A stretch of DNA of 64,000 bases from positions 372,001-436,000 of the forward strand of contig NZ_AP025145.1 of NCBI RefSeq assembly GCF_019977755.1, read 5' to 3'. The position numbers and the translations under genes were made by a program. This DNA is from Vibrio penaeicida. Lineage in GTDB: Bacteria > Pseudomonadota > Gammaproteobacteria > Enterobacterales > Vibrionaceae. The notes below the pieces were generated by a model, which saw nothing but the letters and a program-made list of their open reading frames with translations, had not been told where the DNA came from and did no database searches. Shown in pieces: positions 52,662 to 61,374 of the stretch (positions are counted from its first letter, which is position 1; each line of letters opens with the position of its first letter).

Positions 52662-55600
52662 TCATTCCTCCGGCAGAATATCCACTTTATTAAACCGTAT
52701 TATTTTTCTATCAGCATGTAGTTGAACCGCTCCCCCTAGACCGAATTCAGGGTATGCTTCAGTAATGGGTTCCAATGGTTTACCCTCCGTATCTCCGAAC
52801 ATTCTTGGGACTCTAGCTTTTGGGGTTCCCGTATTATCATATAGTTGAAGAGTATCAAATTCCCCTCGTAACCTAGCATCGCTCCAAGATCTGTCTAAAG
52901 GGTCTTCAGGATTAACATGTTTTAATGTTTTTATCTGGAAAGCGTCCGCAGCTTGAGTTCCATTGTCAAACTTTTCGAATCCGAAGTATGTAACTTGACC
53001 TTTATTTGTCGATAGCATGCTTTGTCCCCATTTATTTGGGGTTCCATTATCATTTAGATATCGATCATATCTGTATGCGGTAGATGGCAATGTGGATGAA
53101 GGACCATCTGGACCGACATAAAAATCTGGTTTTTGGGTTGCACCACAACAAGCCCCTACAGCCTTCTCAACCGCCAACCCCAGTGGATCCACCCATCCCG
53201 TCGGGTTAGGAACATACTGATAGTTATTTAACCCGCCTGCAAGCCCGATTGGGTCGGCGGTGGTGAACCTACCTGTGCTTGGGCTGTAGTAACGGTGGCG
53301 GTTGTAGTGTAGCCCTGTTTCGCCATCATAATACTGACCTTGGAAGCGCAATGGGTTGGCAATCTCTTCAACATGTTGGTAAAGCACATTACCGTAGGCG
53401 CGATATTGAACCGACCACACACTTTTGCCGCTGCTGTCGGTGAGGTCTGTCGGGGTGCCGATTTGGTCGAGCTGATAATGGTAAACCTCGGTGTGTTCAC
53501 CCTCGCCACTAATGAGCGCCAACGGCTTAAAGCTGCCCGGCTCGTACACATAGGTTTGGTAGTGAGAATCGCTGGTTTCCGCAATCAGGTTATCGCCTTG
53601 CCACACAAATTCGGTGTTGGTTTGCTTACCCAGTTTGTCGGTCACGGTTTTTTCAATGCGTCGCCCAAAGGCGTCGTACTGATAGTTTGCGATGGTGCCA
53701 TCGGGCAGGGTAGATTTGGTTAGGCGGTGCTGGCAGTCGTATTCGTAAGTGGTGACGAGCGTTTGCCCTTTCCCCCGCTTTTCTGCAATTAAACGCCCAA
53801 ATTCATCGTACTCATAATGTGAATCGCCATGAAATTGCAGTTGGTTACCTTGTACGCCAGATTCTACCTCTTCAAAACGCCCACCTAATGTTTGTTGCAG
53901 CAAGTTACCCGCAGGGTCGTGGGCGAAGGTCTCTTCGACTACGCCTTTCGTGGCACTTAAGCGTGAAAGTGGGTCGTAATCGTAGTGGACTTTGCCATAT
54001 CGGCTGTCCGCCATTTCCGCCAGATTGCCCTCGGCACTGTATTGGTATTGTTTGGACTGAGTGAGCTGACCGCGTTGATGATGCGTGTGAGCGATCAATC
54101 TGCCTTCTTCATCGTGCTGGAAACGGCTAGTGAGGCTCCCTTGCTGGCGAGACGTCTCCAATCCATTATCGAAGTGGTGCCGTGTAAGCTGCTCATCATT
54201 CAGCATAATGCGCGAGAGCACGCCACCAGCACTGCGCTCATACCTCAGGGTATTGGCGTCGGGCAGTTGACAATGAGTAAGGTTACCCAGCTCATCGTAT
54301 TGATAATAGTGAGAGGCCCAACCTTGGTGCTCTTGGGTAAGCCTGCCTAGCGCATCATATTGCCAGGCTAATGGGGTGTCGCCATCCTCAACTTGCGTCA
54401 GCTGCCCATATTCGTCGTAATCGTAGGTAACTTCGTTGCCATCGGGGAGGACTTTTTTGGTCAGCCTACCCATTACATCGCGTTCAAATAGCGTGTCTAG
54501 TTGGGTGCCTTGTGTGCCCGTTTCCGTTTTTTTAAGCAACTTGCCATTGAGATCGTATTCGTACTCAAAGAACCGACCATCGAAGGTGGTTTCTCTTTGC
54601 ACTAGCCCGTTAGGGTAATAATCGATAAAGTACGATTCGCCCCTTTCGTTGGTAATGGTACTGACGAAGTTTTTGGCGTTGTTGTAGTCGTATTGAAGTG
54701 AAGACCCATCGGGTTGAGTCACGCGGCTAACCAAATCCGTGTGCTGATGATAATCGAATCGGGTGACTTGCCCGTTTTCGTCCACCACTTTGGTGGGTTT
54801 ACCATAGCCGTTGTATTCGAAAGATTTGGATTTACCACCAGGTAACACAATACGAGCGAGCCTGTCTGCCGAATCCCATTCATAGCGCGTCATCGCACCT
54901 GTTACGGATTTTTCCAGCACAATCCGCCCAAAGATATCGTAGCGATAAGTCGCTTCCGAGCCGTCTGGGTAGGTTTCCCCAATGAGCATGCCCAATCGGT
55001 TCCACGCCAGTTTATGTTGGCTGCCATCGGGGTAGCGAATTTGGTCTAGCTGACCGTATTGGTTGTAGCGATAAAACGTGTCTTGGCCAAGCGGGTCACG
55101 TTTTTCGGTAATGTCGCCAAATTCGTTGTATTTGTAGCGCCAACTTCGGTCGGATTGAATGACTTTGCGCAGATTACCACGCCAGTACTGAAACTCTGTT
55201 GTTGTACCATCAGGGGCGATGGTGAGGACTTTTTGGTTTTGTTCGTTGTAGACATGTTGGGTTTCATTGCCCATAGGGTCAACGGTGAGCACCAAATCGC
55301 CATTGTCGCTGTATTGGTTTTGTGTCACCGCACCATCAGGGTCGGTGGTTTGCACTAACTGGGCGTTCTCATCGTGTTGATAAGCGGCAGTGCTGCCATC
55401 AGAATAGGTAACCACCACAGCATTGGCGTCGTCATCCCAATCGAATTCGGTGTTGTAGCCTGTGTTGCTCCAGTGGCGTAAGCATCGAACCGATTTACCA
55501 GTACCATCCCATTCCCAGCCAAATTCCACACCGCCCGCCATTTTCCGAAGCGTAATAACGTGCTGAGCATCGTAGGCGTAATCTTCACCCTCATTGCCCG

Positions 55601-56522
55601 TATTTCTCTGTGCGATGAGCTGATCATGTGCGTTGTATTGATAGGTGGCACAGGTTCTTTCCGTTATCCACTCACCCGTCGTACTGCCTTTAGTGAGAGT
55701 GCGAAAATCTATTTGGGTAATGAGGTCGTTTTGGTATACAAACCATAGGGCGATACCGTGCTCATTCACGACGGCTTCAGGGCGCTGATGCCCGTCGTAG
55801 CGAATGGTCAGTCGGTTACCATATTGGTCGGACAGCTTACTTAGGCGAGCCGAGTTACCCCGTCGTTCAAAGTGGTAAAAAGGTGAACCCGCTTGTGCGA
55901 GGATGTATTCGCCGTCTTCTTGTCCTAAGAATACCGCCGCACCAGCAAGATCGTTGTATATCTCAGGCAGTTTTTTTGTGGGCTCGGGCAATTCCGTACG
56001 TTTGTTTTCCGCATCTAACCAAAAGAGCTTTCCACCTTCGAAGGCCAAAGACTGGCTGAGTGGGTGGCTCCAGCCAAACCCTAACCCTGTGTTGATATCG
56101 CAGCTACTGGTTTTGTAGGTTCGGGTGAAGGTAAACGGCAGTGCCCCAGGTAATGTGACATCTTGTAGTTCGAGAAGCTCTTCGCCTGTGACCATTGAAA
56201 CAGGGCAACCTTCGGTATCGGTCTTCTGGTTCGATTGGGTAGCGTCACCGTTGCCATTCTTACTGGCGTTGTTTTCTACCATTCGTTTTTCGTTGGTCGC
56301 TAGGTGTGTCGATTGTTTGGCTTGGCGTTTTTCAGATGTCGCGTTTTGAACCGTTTTACCGTCGACAGTTTGATTAACCTTGGCTTGACCATTAAATTTG
56401 CTGTTTCCGTGTTGAGTCACTTTCCGTAGGTTTTCGGCATTATCCTTTGCGTCGACCTTGACTAAATCTACGACCTCTTTGATCTTTTTTACTATGGGTG
56501 CAGAGCGAGGTTTTCTAGCCAT
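52662..56522 (-). CDS. Rhs/YD-repeat T6SS effector with unidentified C-terminal toxin
   Basis: A 1,286-residue protein. Residues 1-105 are a hydrophilic Asn/Gln/Lys-rich region without PAAR or membrane helices. The Rhs shell follows (GCPVSMVTGEELLELQDVTLPGALPF, then dozens of YD repeats such as YDYDEYGQLTQVED and the RHS core LHYNRHRYYSPSTGRFTTADPIG). It ends at GWVDPLGLA, the self-cleavage site. The last 169 residues are the toxin tip: YVGPDGPSSTLPSTAYRY, TYFGFEKFDNGTQAADAFQI, LRGEFDTLQLYD, YPEFGLGGAVQL. I do not recognise its activity. It needs the 332-residue upstream protein or another PAAR for loading. Core GC is higher than in the tip. Confidence 0.93.
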   Translation of the reverse strand: MARKPRSAPIVKKIKEVVDLVKVDAKDNAENLRKVTQHGNSKFNGQAKVNQTVDGKTVQNATSEKRQAKQSTHLATNEKRMVENNASKNGNGDATQSNQKTDTEGCPVSMVTGEELLELQDVTLPGALPFTFTRTYKTSSCDINTGLGFGWSHPLSQSLAFEGGKLFWLDAENKRTELPEPTKKLPEIYNDLAGAAVFLGQEDGEYILAQAGSPFYHFERRGNSARLSKLSDQYGNRLTIRYDGHQRPEAVVNEHGIALWFVYQNDLITQIDFRTLTKGSTTGEWITERTCATYQYNAHDQLIAQRNTGNEGEDYAYDAQHVITLRKMAGGVEFGWEWDGTGKSVRCLRHWSNTGYNTEFDWDDDANAVVVTYSDGSTAAYQHDENAQLVQTTDPDGAVTQNQYSDNGDLVLTVDPMGNETQHVYNEQNQKVLTIAPDGTTTEFQYWRGNLRKVIQSDRSWRYKYNEFGDITEKRDPLGQDTFYRYNQYGQLDQIRYPDGSQHKLAWNRLGMLIGETYPDGSEATYRYDIFGRIVLEKSVTGAMTRYEWDSADRLARIVLPGGKSKSFEYNGYGKPTKVVDENGQVTRFDYHQHTDLVSRVTQPDGSSLQYDYNNAKNFVSTITNERGESYFIDYYPNGLVQRETTFDGRFFEYEYDLNGKLLKKTETGTQGTQLDTLFERDVMGRLTKKVLPDGNEVTYDYDEYGQLTQVEDGDTPLAWQYDALGRLTQEHQGWASHYYQYDELGNLTHCQLPDANTLRYERSAGGVLSRIMLNDEQLTRHHFDNGLETSRQQGSLTSRFQHDEEGRLIAHTHHQRGQLTQSKQYQYSAEGNLAEMADSRYGKVHYDYDPLSRLSATKGVVEETFAHDPAGNLLQQTLGGRFEEVESGVQGNQLQFHGDSHYEYDEFGRLIAEKRGKGQTLVTTYEYDCQHRLTKSTLPDGTIANYQYDAFGRRIEKTVTDKLGKQTNTEFVWQGDNLIAETSDSHYQTYVYEPGSFKPLALISGEGEHTEVYHYQLDQIGTPTDLTDSSGKSVWSVQYRAYGNVLYQHVEEIANPLRFQGQYYDGETGLHYNRHRYYSPSTGRFTTADPIGLAGGLNNYQYVPNPTGWVDPLGLAVEKAVGACCGATQKPDFYVGPDGPSSTLPSTAYRYDRYLNDNGTPNKWGQSMLSTNKGQVTYFGFEKFDNGTQAADAFQIKTLKHVNPEDPLDRSWSDARLRGEFDTLQLYDNTGTPKARVPRMFGDTEGKPLEPITEAYPEFGLGGAVQLHADRKIIRFNKVDILPEE

Positions 56523-56524
56523 TC

Positions 56525-57523
56525 TTATGCCCCCACCAGAGTCGCTGTGCCAGCGACATCTCTCAATCGATTCATGTTTTTCAAAATTGCGCCACCCGGT
56601 ATCACAATGCTGATCACGACTTCAACAAGCAGCGGCGCCAACATGGTGGTCGCAATACCGATGATCTGAAGTGGGCTTAGCAATTTAAACCAAGAAACTG
56701 CTGCATTTAAACAAAGGAAACAGCGTGCTTCGTCTTTTAATAAGGTGAGCATTTCAGCGGCTTCTTCTTTCGCCGAGGCAAGCTTTTCAGCTATTAACTC
56801 TGGGTTTTCAACATATTTAGCAAGTTCCTTTGCAAGCTTACTTGGGTTGGCGAGCAGCTTGAAAAGTTCGGCAATCTCATCCCAAGCATCGACGATGGCA
56901 TCCAATAACTTACTCATGAATTTTTTGACTTCGTTCCACACATCAATTGGCTCATTAATAAATAGATTCCACTCCTTGCGAAGTTCGGTGTTCCACTGTG
57001 TATCAAGCCAAGTGCTAAGTTTGCTGATGGTAGGATCATAAGAATCCAGCATTGCTTTGATGTCGCTTTCAGATACGTCGGGATAAAACGTCACGCGGAC
57101 TTGTTTGCCTCTGTGCTCTGGCGGCAGCGTAATTTCAGCGAATCCGTTGTCATCCATAGTGCCTGAAATGGCTTCGCCGTCCGCTTCGTATTCAAAATTC
57201 CCCCAGAAGTTCTTTTCAAGTTTCATGGGCTGAATTTTGAAAGGTGTACCACCAATCGGAACAAAAGCTTCCGCTTCGAAGCAGTGAACAAGAGTGATTT
57301 TTCCGTCTAGTGGGCAGGTAATTAAGTCGGCTTCGATGTTGGAATCGTCGGTGTCTGCCGAGTACTCATCCTTATTCACGATTACTTTTTGTTCCATGTC
57401 TAAAGCCCAGCCATAAAACCAGTTTTCTGAATGGCGACGATACTCGTCAATAGAACTTTCAAAGTCGGTTTTTATCGTGCTGAATAGGTTTTCTGCATCT
57501 GCCATCGTCATGGTGGTCGTCAT
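56525..57523 (-). CDS. Unknown T6SS cargo helper between the DUF4123 and Rhs genes
   Basis: A 332-residue protein. Residues 1-40 are helical, 70-150 contain a beta-sandwich-like part (CPLDGKITLVHCFEAEAFVPIGGTPFKI, with DDNGFAEITLPPEHRGKQVRVTFYP resembling the carbohydrate/VgrG-extension fold), and 155-270 are amphipathic helices. A hydrophobic region (LSPLQIIGIATTMLAPLLVEVVISIVIPGG) precedes the end. It ends 2 bp before the Rhs start and overlaps DUF4123 by 4 bases. It may supply the membrane-inserting N-terminal part that the Rhs lacks. Confidence 0.75.
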   Translation of the reverse strand: MTTTMTMADAENLFSTIKTDFESSIDEYRRHSENWFYGWALDMEQKVIVNKDEYSADTDDSNIEADLITCPLDGKITLVHCFEAEAFVPIGGTPFKIQPMKLEKNFWGNFEYEADGEAISGTMDDNGFAEITLPPEHRGKQVRVTFYPDVSESDIKAMLDSYDPTISKLSTWLDTQWNTELRKEWNLFINEPIDVWNEVKKFMSKLLDAIVDAWDEIAELFKLLANPSKLAKELAKYVENPELIAEKLASAKEEAAEMLTLLKDEARCFLCLNAAVSWFKLLSPLQIIGIATTMLAPLLVEVVISIVIPGGAILKNMNRLRDVAGTATLVGA

Positions 57524-58242
57524 CGGTATACCTCTTTCTCAAGCACACTTTTTATGTATTCGTTTAGTGAGCCAAATTCCTTTTTGTGGCGGTTCACTAA
57601 ACGCGTCACTTTGGCTATAACGGTATTTTCTGGGAAGAAAAAATAAATGTCAGCGTAACTCTCTTTTAGCCACTTTATGGAATTGGCAATCAGGGTGGAG
57701 TTATCAATGTTTGACAGTTGTAGCAGCACGTCTTCTGGCACTGTCCACCATGGGAACCCGAGCTCTATGATGTCTACAGCAGGGGTGACGTTCACCACAT
57801 CACCATGTTGAGAAAGCCAAACCTGACAGGGCCCCATAACTTTCGCTCGCTGTTCTTTATCGCAAAACTTAGCCACATTCAGGCTGAATCTTGGGTCATA
57901 GAAACGGAAGAAGGCATGAGTGCCGGATGGCATCCATATTTGTGTCAGGCTTCGAAAGTGCGCTAAGACCTGCTGAAACGTTGACGTTGTCCCTACCAAC
58001 ATCCCCCAGTCTTTCTCCGCTTTTTCAGCCACCCAGTGGATGAATTCTCCATCAGGATCAACAGGGGCGATGTAAGGCATCACTAATGTCCAATCTTCAT
58101 ATTGTGTGCCCAACCAAATTCCGTAGGCGTCTTTTCCACCTAACTGATAAAAGTCTGCCAGCGCGCTGTAATCGGTTGTTCCGTTAAAAATGGCATACCA
58201 AGACAACGCTTCTTTGCCAACGTACGAGTCTAGATCGAACAT
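57520..58242 (-). CDS. DUF4123 T6SS adaptor (Tap/TEC-type chaperone)
   Basis: About 240 residues from ATG 58242, which has AAGGA 8 bases upstream (an earlier GTG at 58257 is possible). DUF4123 features: SWYAIFNGTTDYSAL at the start, EKDWGMLVGTTSTFQQVLAHFRSLTQI and HAFFRFYDPRF. DUF4123 proteins load effectors onto a specific VgrG and are not secreted. Overlaps the vgrG 3' end by 13 bases; cargo is probably the 332-residue protein and Rhs. Confidence 0.9.
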   Translation of the reverse strand: MFDLDSYVGKEALSWYAIFNGTTDYSALADFYQLGGKDAYGIWLGTQYEDWTLVMPYIAPVDPDGEFIHWVAEKAEKDWGMLVGTTSTFQQVLAHFRSLTQIWMPSGTHAFFRFYDPRFSLNVAKFCDKEQRAKVMGPCQVWLSQHGDVVNVTPAVDIIELGFPWWTVPEDVLLQLSNIDNSTLIANSIKWLKESYADIYFFFPENTVIAKVTRLVNRHKKEFGSLNEYIKSVLEKEVYR

Positions 58243-60272
58243 TGCCCATCCTTGCACTTCTCACACTCTTCGCAGAATGGAGCCGCTGCTTTCATCGTGG
58301 CGATTTGCGCGGGTGTAAGAATCGGGGCAGGCGCACTCGGTGGTGGCTCTGGTTGCCCAGGTTGTATGGCCGCTTGTCCTCTAAACCCGCTGCCGCTGCC
58401 TGCCGCGCCACCTGAGTTTAGGTTGACACCTGCTCCAGATAGCGTGACGCCAGAAGCGTCAATGGTGACAAAACTGCCTCCCGCTTTAATCGTGATTTCA
58501 TTATCGGCTTCGAGTACGACTTTTTGTCCGGATTTTACGTGGATCTCGGTGCCTGCTTCACTCGCCCAATTATTGGATGATTTCTGATGAATAGAACCAT
58601 CGGTGATCAAGGTATGATCGGCTGCAACTTTGATCCGGCTTTCCCCATCTACCGTGAGGTGCTGATTATTTTTCACATGGGTAAACTGGTCGTTGTCCAC
58701 CGTGTGATGTTCATCGTTGTGAATGTGAGTGGTGCTGTCGTTTTGCACATCCCGTTCTAAATCCTTCTGAGCATGCAGGTAGACTTTCTCGTTCTCGGCT
58801 TGGTCCTCAAAACTCAGTTCATTGAAGCCGTCGCCTTGGTGGGTTTCACTGCGGATAACGGTTTTGGTTTTGTTGTCCGGCAAGGTATAAGGCGGAATGT
58901 TGGTGGCGTGATAGGTACGCCCAGTAATAATCGGCTGGTCAGGGTCGCCATTTAAGAACGACACAATCACCTCATGCCCAATACGCGGTATCGCCATCAT
59001 GCCGTATTGGCTGCCCGCCCAACCCTGAGAGACACGAACCCAGCACGAACTCAGCTCATCACTGTTGGAATACCTATCCCACGGGAAATGAACTTTCACA
59101 CGCCCATGCTCATCACAGAAGATTTCTTCCCCTTCCGGTCCCACCACGGTTGCCATCATCGGACCATCGACTTGCGGCTTCGGGGTTGGCGTTGCGCGCC
59201 ACTGGCGCTGAGCGGGAATGACTGTAAACGTGTTGCCATAAGTGGTGACCCCGCTGCCACCTTCCTCTTCCAGGGCTTGAGGCTGCTTGCCTGTGTGAGT
59301 CGCACTCACCACCAGCCAAGTGCGGTTACAACTCTCATCCAAATGGTCAGATAAAGTAAACTTGGTGCCCGCTTGCAGGGCAGGGTGGTTGCTTTGCCCG
59401 GTGGCAATGTGGGCAGTGCGGCGAAGGTAATCCAACCGATATTGGCTGAACGCCGCGCCACTGTCGTCGTCTTTGTAGCGAGCAGGGGCATCGTAATGCT
59501 CATAGCCATCGCGTTGATAGCTCATCTCCTCACCAAGCTGCTCTTGTTTAAAGGAGTAGGTGGGCTTCTTAAAGCTGTATTCTTGAAACTGAACGCTAGA
59601 CACATCGGAGCGCACTCGCTCGGTGAGCCCAAAGACATAAGGGGTATCCATGGTGCCGCCGGCTAGCGCGTTATAAGGCACTGGAAACGGGTAGGTGTCG
59701 TAGGCTTGGGTGTCATCACAAAACACAATCGTGTGTTTACTCGTCTGATGAACAAAGCGATAGACCAATCCCTCTTCGGCGGCGAGGCGATGCATAAAGT
59801 CCAAATCGGTTTCCCGATACTGAACACAAAACTCTCGGGGCAAGCAGGACCGCTTCAGGGAAAAGGCATAATCGTTGATGCCCATTTCCTGAAACAGCAC
59901 AGACAGAATCTCAGGCACCGTTAAATCTTGAAAGATGCGACTGTTCTGACGCAAAGACAACCGCTCAATGGCAGGGACTAACGTTAGTGAATAAAAGGTA
60001 TGCTGATGCCCAGTGTCGCCTTTTGAAAAGGCGCGGACAATGCCGTGAACACGTTGAGTGACTTCCCCATTTTGAATCACCGACAGCCAAGCGTTTTTGT
60101 CCACCACTTGTTCAGGAGTGATGTCCATAGAGCGGCTGGCGAGTTCAATGTGATAGCGAAAGCCATGACAGCCCTGATAGTTCGACAGGGATTCTTGCCC
60201 GTGATACTCGCGCACAATCAAGGTATCCGAAGCCAGTCCTTCGACATCCAATGAGAAGTTTAAGGTGCCCAT
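58230..60272 (-). CDS. vgrG: T6SS spike protein VgrG (unit 2)
   Basis: A 680-residue VgrG with the same first 540 residues as VgrG1 apart from about five substitutions (for example TQRVHG for TQHVHG). The needle then diverges (IKVAADHTLITDGSIHQKS). The C-terminus lacks the VgrG1 extension and ends in Pro-rich sequence and CEECEKCKDGQC, a Cys cluster that could bind zinc. It follows hcp by 85 bp with a hairpin between. Confidence 0.95.
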   Translation of the reverse strand: MGTLNFSLDVEGLASDTLIVREYHGQESLSNYQGCHGFRYHIELASRSMDITPEQVVDKNAWLSVIQNGEVTQRVHGIVRAFSKGDTGHQHTFYSLTLVPAIERLSLRQNSRIFQDLTVPEILSVLFQEMGINDYAFSLKRSCLPREFCVQYRETDLDFMHRLAAEEGLVYRFVHQTSKHTIVFCDDTQAYDTYPFPVPYNALAGGTMDTPYVFGLTERVRSDVSSVQFQEYSFKKPTYSFKQEQLGEEMSYQRDGYEHYDAPARYKDDDSGAAFSQYRLDYLRRTAHIATGQSNHPALQAGTKFTLSDHLDESCNRTWLVVSATHTGKQPQALEEEGGSGVTTYGNTFTVIPAQRQWRATPTPKPQVDGPMMATVVGPEGEEIFCDEHGRVKVHFPWDRYSNSDELSSCWVRVSQGWAGSQYGMMAIPRIGHEVIVSFLNGDPDQPIITGRTYHATNIPPYTLPDNKTKTVIRSETHQGDGFNELSFEDQAENEKVYLHAQKDLERDVQNDSTTHIHNDEHHTVDNDQFTHVKNNQHLTVDGESRIKVAADHTLITDGSIHQKSSNNWASEAGTEIHVKSGQKVVLEADNEITIKAGGSFVTIDASGVTLSGAGVNLNSGGAAGSGSGFRGQAAIQPGQPEPPPSAPAPILTPAQIATMKAAAPFCEECEKCKDGQCSI
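58636..60272 (-). repeat. Long direct repeat shared by the two vgrG genes, copy 2
   Basis: Partner of 36878-38514 (same strand, offset 21,758, no indels). Confidence 0.9.
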
Positions 60273-60311
60273 GCAATCAATCCGTTAATTCAAAGTACAT
60301 GTAACGACAAA

Positions 60312-60338
60312 AGCAAAGCCCCGTTTGGTGGCTTTGCT
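60312..60338 (-). terminator. Hairpin between hcp and vgrG
   Basis: A perfect 9-bp stem AGCAAAGCC / GGCTTTGCT with a 9-base loop and, on the minus strand, TTTTGTCG after it. It may reduce read-through so that Hcp is made in excess of VgrG. Confidence 0.7.
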
Positions 60339-60357
60339 CGAAAGGTATGGGGTTAAA

Positions 60358-60882
60358 TTACGCTTCAACAGGTTTACGCCAATCGTCGGAACCTGAAGTG
60401 CCTGCGTTTACATGGTCCCAATTGATCTTGCGGTAAGACAAAGAGACAGTCACATTCTGGGTAAAGTCAGATTTGGTTGGATCTTGACAGTGAGGCATCT
60501 CACAGTGAATGTCTACAATCGAAGCACTTTCCAACACAGTGGTAAAGAAGTTCTCTTGCTTGCCTTCAATTGAGGTTCGATACCACTTCAGCTCAACTGT
60601 GCTCATCTTTTCGCCAGATGCTAGTGCGTTGTACAACAAAGGTACTGCCTTGTTTAGCGCTACCGTAAATTGGAACGGCTTATGAACACGTTGACCAGAA
60701 GGTTGGCCAGATTGTGGGTCGGTTGGCACGGTTACATTGTGATTGAATTCTTGCACAAGCATTTGGTCTTCGTGCCCTTCAACAAAGGCGTCACCAATGG
60801 AATCGGTAGAAAGAGCGCCAGCGGTGATGAGCCCCTGAGTCTCGCCTTCGATAGAGATGTAACATGGAGTAGGCATAGTCAA
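60358..60882 (-). CDS. hcp: T6SS tube protein Hcp
   Basis: A 174-residue protein of the Hcp1/VipE type (MPTPCYISIEGETQGLITAGA, GHEDQMLVQEFNHNVTVPTDPQSGQPSGQRVHKP, YRKINWDHVNAG). Hexamers stack to form the tube propelled by the contractile sheath. First gene of unit 2, under a sigma-54 promoter. No sheath or baseplate genes are in this window, so this is an auxiliary cluster depending on a main T6SS elsewhere. Confidence 0.96.
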   Translation of the reverse strand: MTMPTPCYISIEGETQGLITAGALSTDSIGDAFVEGHEDQMLVQEFNHNVTVPTDPQSGQPSGQRVHKPFQFTVALNKAVPLLYNALASGEKMSTVELKWYRTSIEGKQENFFTTVLESASIVDIHCEMPHCQDPTKSDFTQNVTVSLSYRKINWDHVNAGTSGSDDWRKPVEA

Positions 60883-60982
60883 TCCTCATAAACAGGGGGC
60901 TGCCCCCTTAGCTATTAAATAAGACATTTGATAAGTAAAGAGTGCCTGAGCACAGTGTCGTGCCAGAAACTGAAGAGTATTG

Positions 60983-60998
60983 AGCAAGGGGTGTGCCA
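60983..60998 (-). promoter_or_regulatory. Sigma-54 promoter of T6SS unit 2
   Basis: TGGCACACCCCTTGCT on the minus strand, identical to the unit 1 promoter, 101 bp before the hcp start. Confidence 0.9.
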
Positions 60999-61052
60999 GA
61001 ATTATATTTTAATTTAAAACAACTGGTTAGATGAATTTGGCTATGGGGCAAA

Positions 61053-61088
61053 GCGAATAGTTGCTTGTGTGTGGGCGAATAATTGCTT
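61053..61088. promoter_or_regulatory. Duplicated GCGAATARTTGCTT element, unit 2
   Basis: Copies at 61053-61066 (GCGAATAGTTGCTT) and 61075-61088 (GCGAATAATTGCTT), starts 22 bp apart as in unit 1. The following GTAGCGAGAATGTGCCTGG (61091-61109) is conserved too. The remaining 61110-61374 shows no gene; AAAGGAT lies 10 bases before the lodA-like ATG. Confidence 0.65.
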
Positions 61089-61374
61089 GAGTAGCGAGAA
61101 TGTGCCTGGATCGGTGTCACACTTGGTTTGTTGTCGCACTAGCAATAGATTCTGAAGTGTTCGAGCTGCTTCGTTTTCTATTTGGGTGTTTATCAAAAAC
61201 TGAAACTGACACCAAAGTGAGCTCAACGATTGCTTTCCTTTTTGCCATGCTTGTTGGCGATCAAATAAAAATAAAAGTAGGTGTGAACAAAGTTGGGATA
61301 ATTGCGATTTCAACTGAAGCTCATGCCATGAATAAACGTAAATAGTCAGCATAAACATAAAGGATACTATTAAT

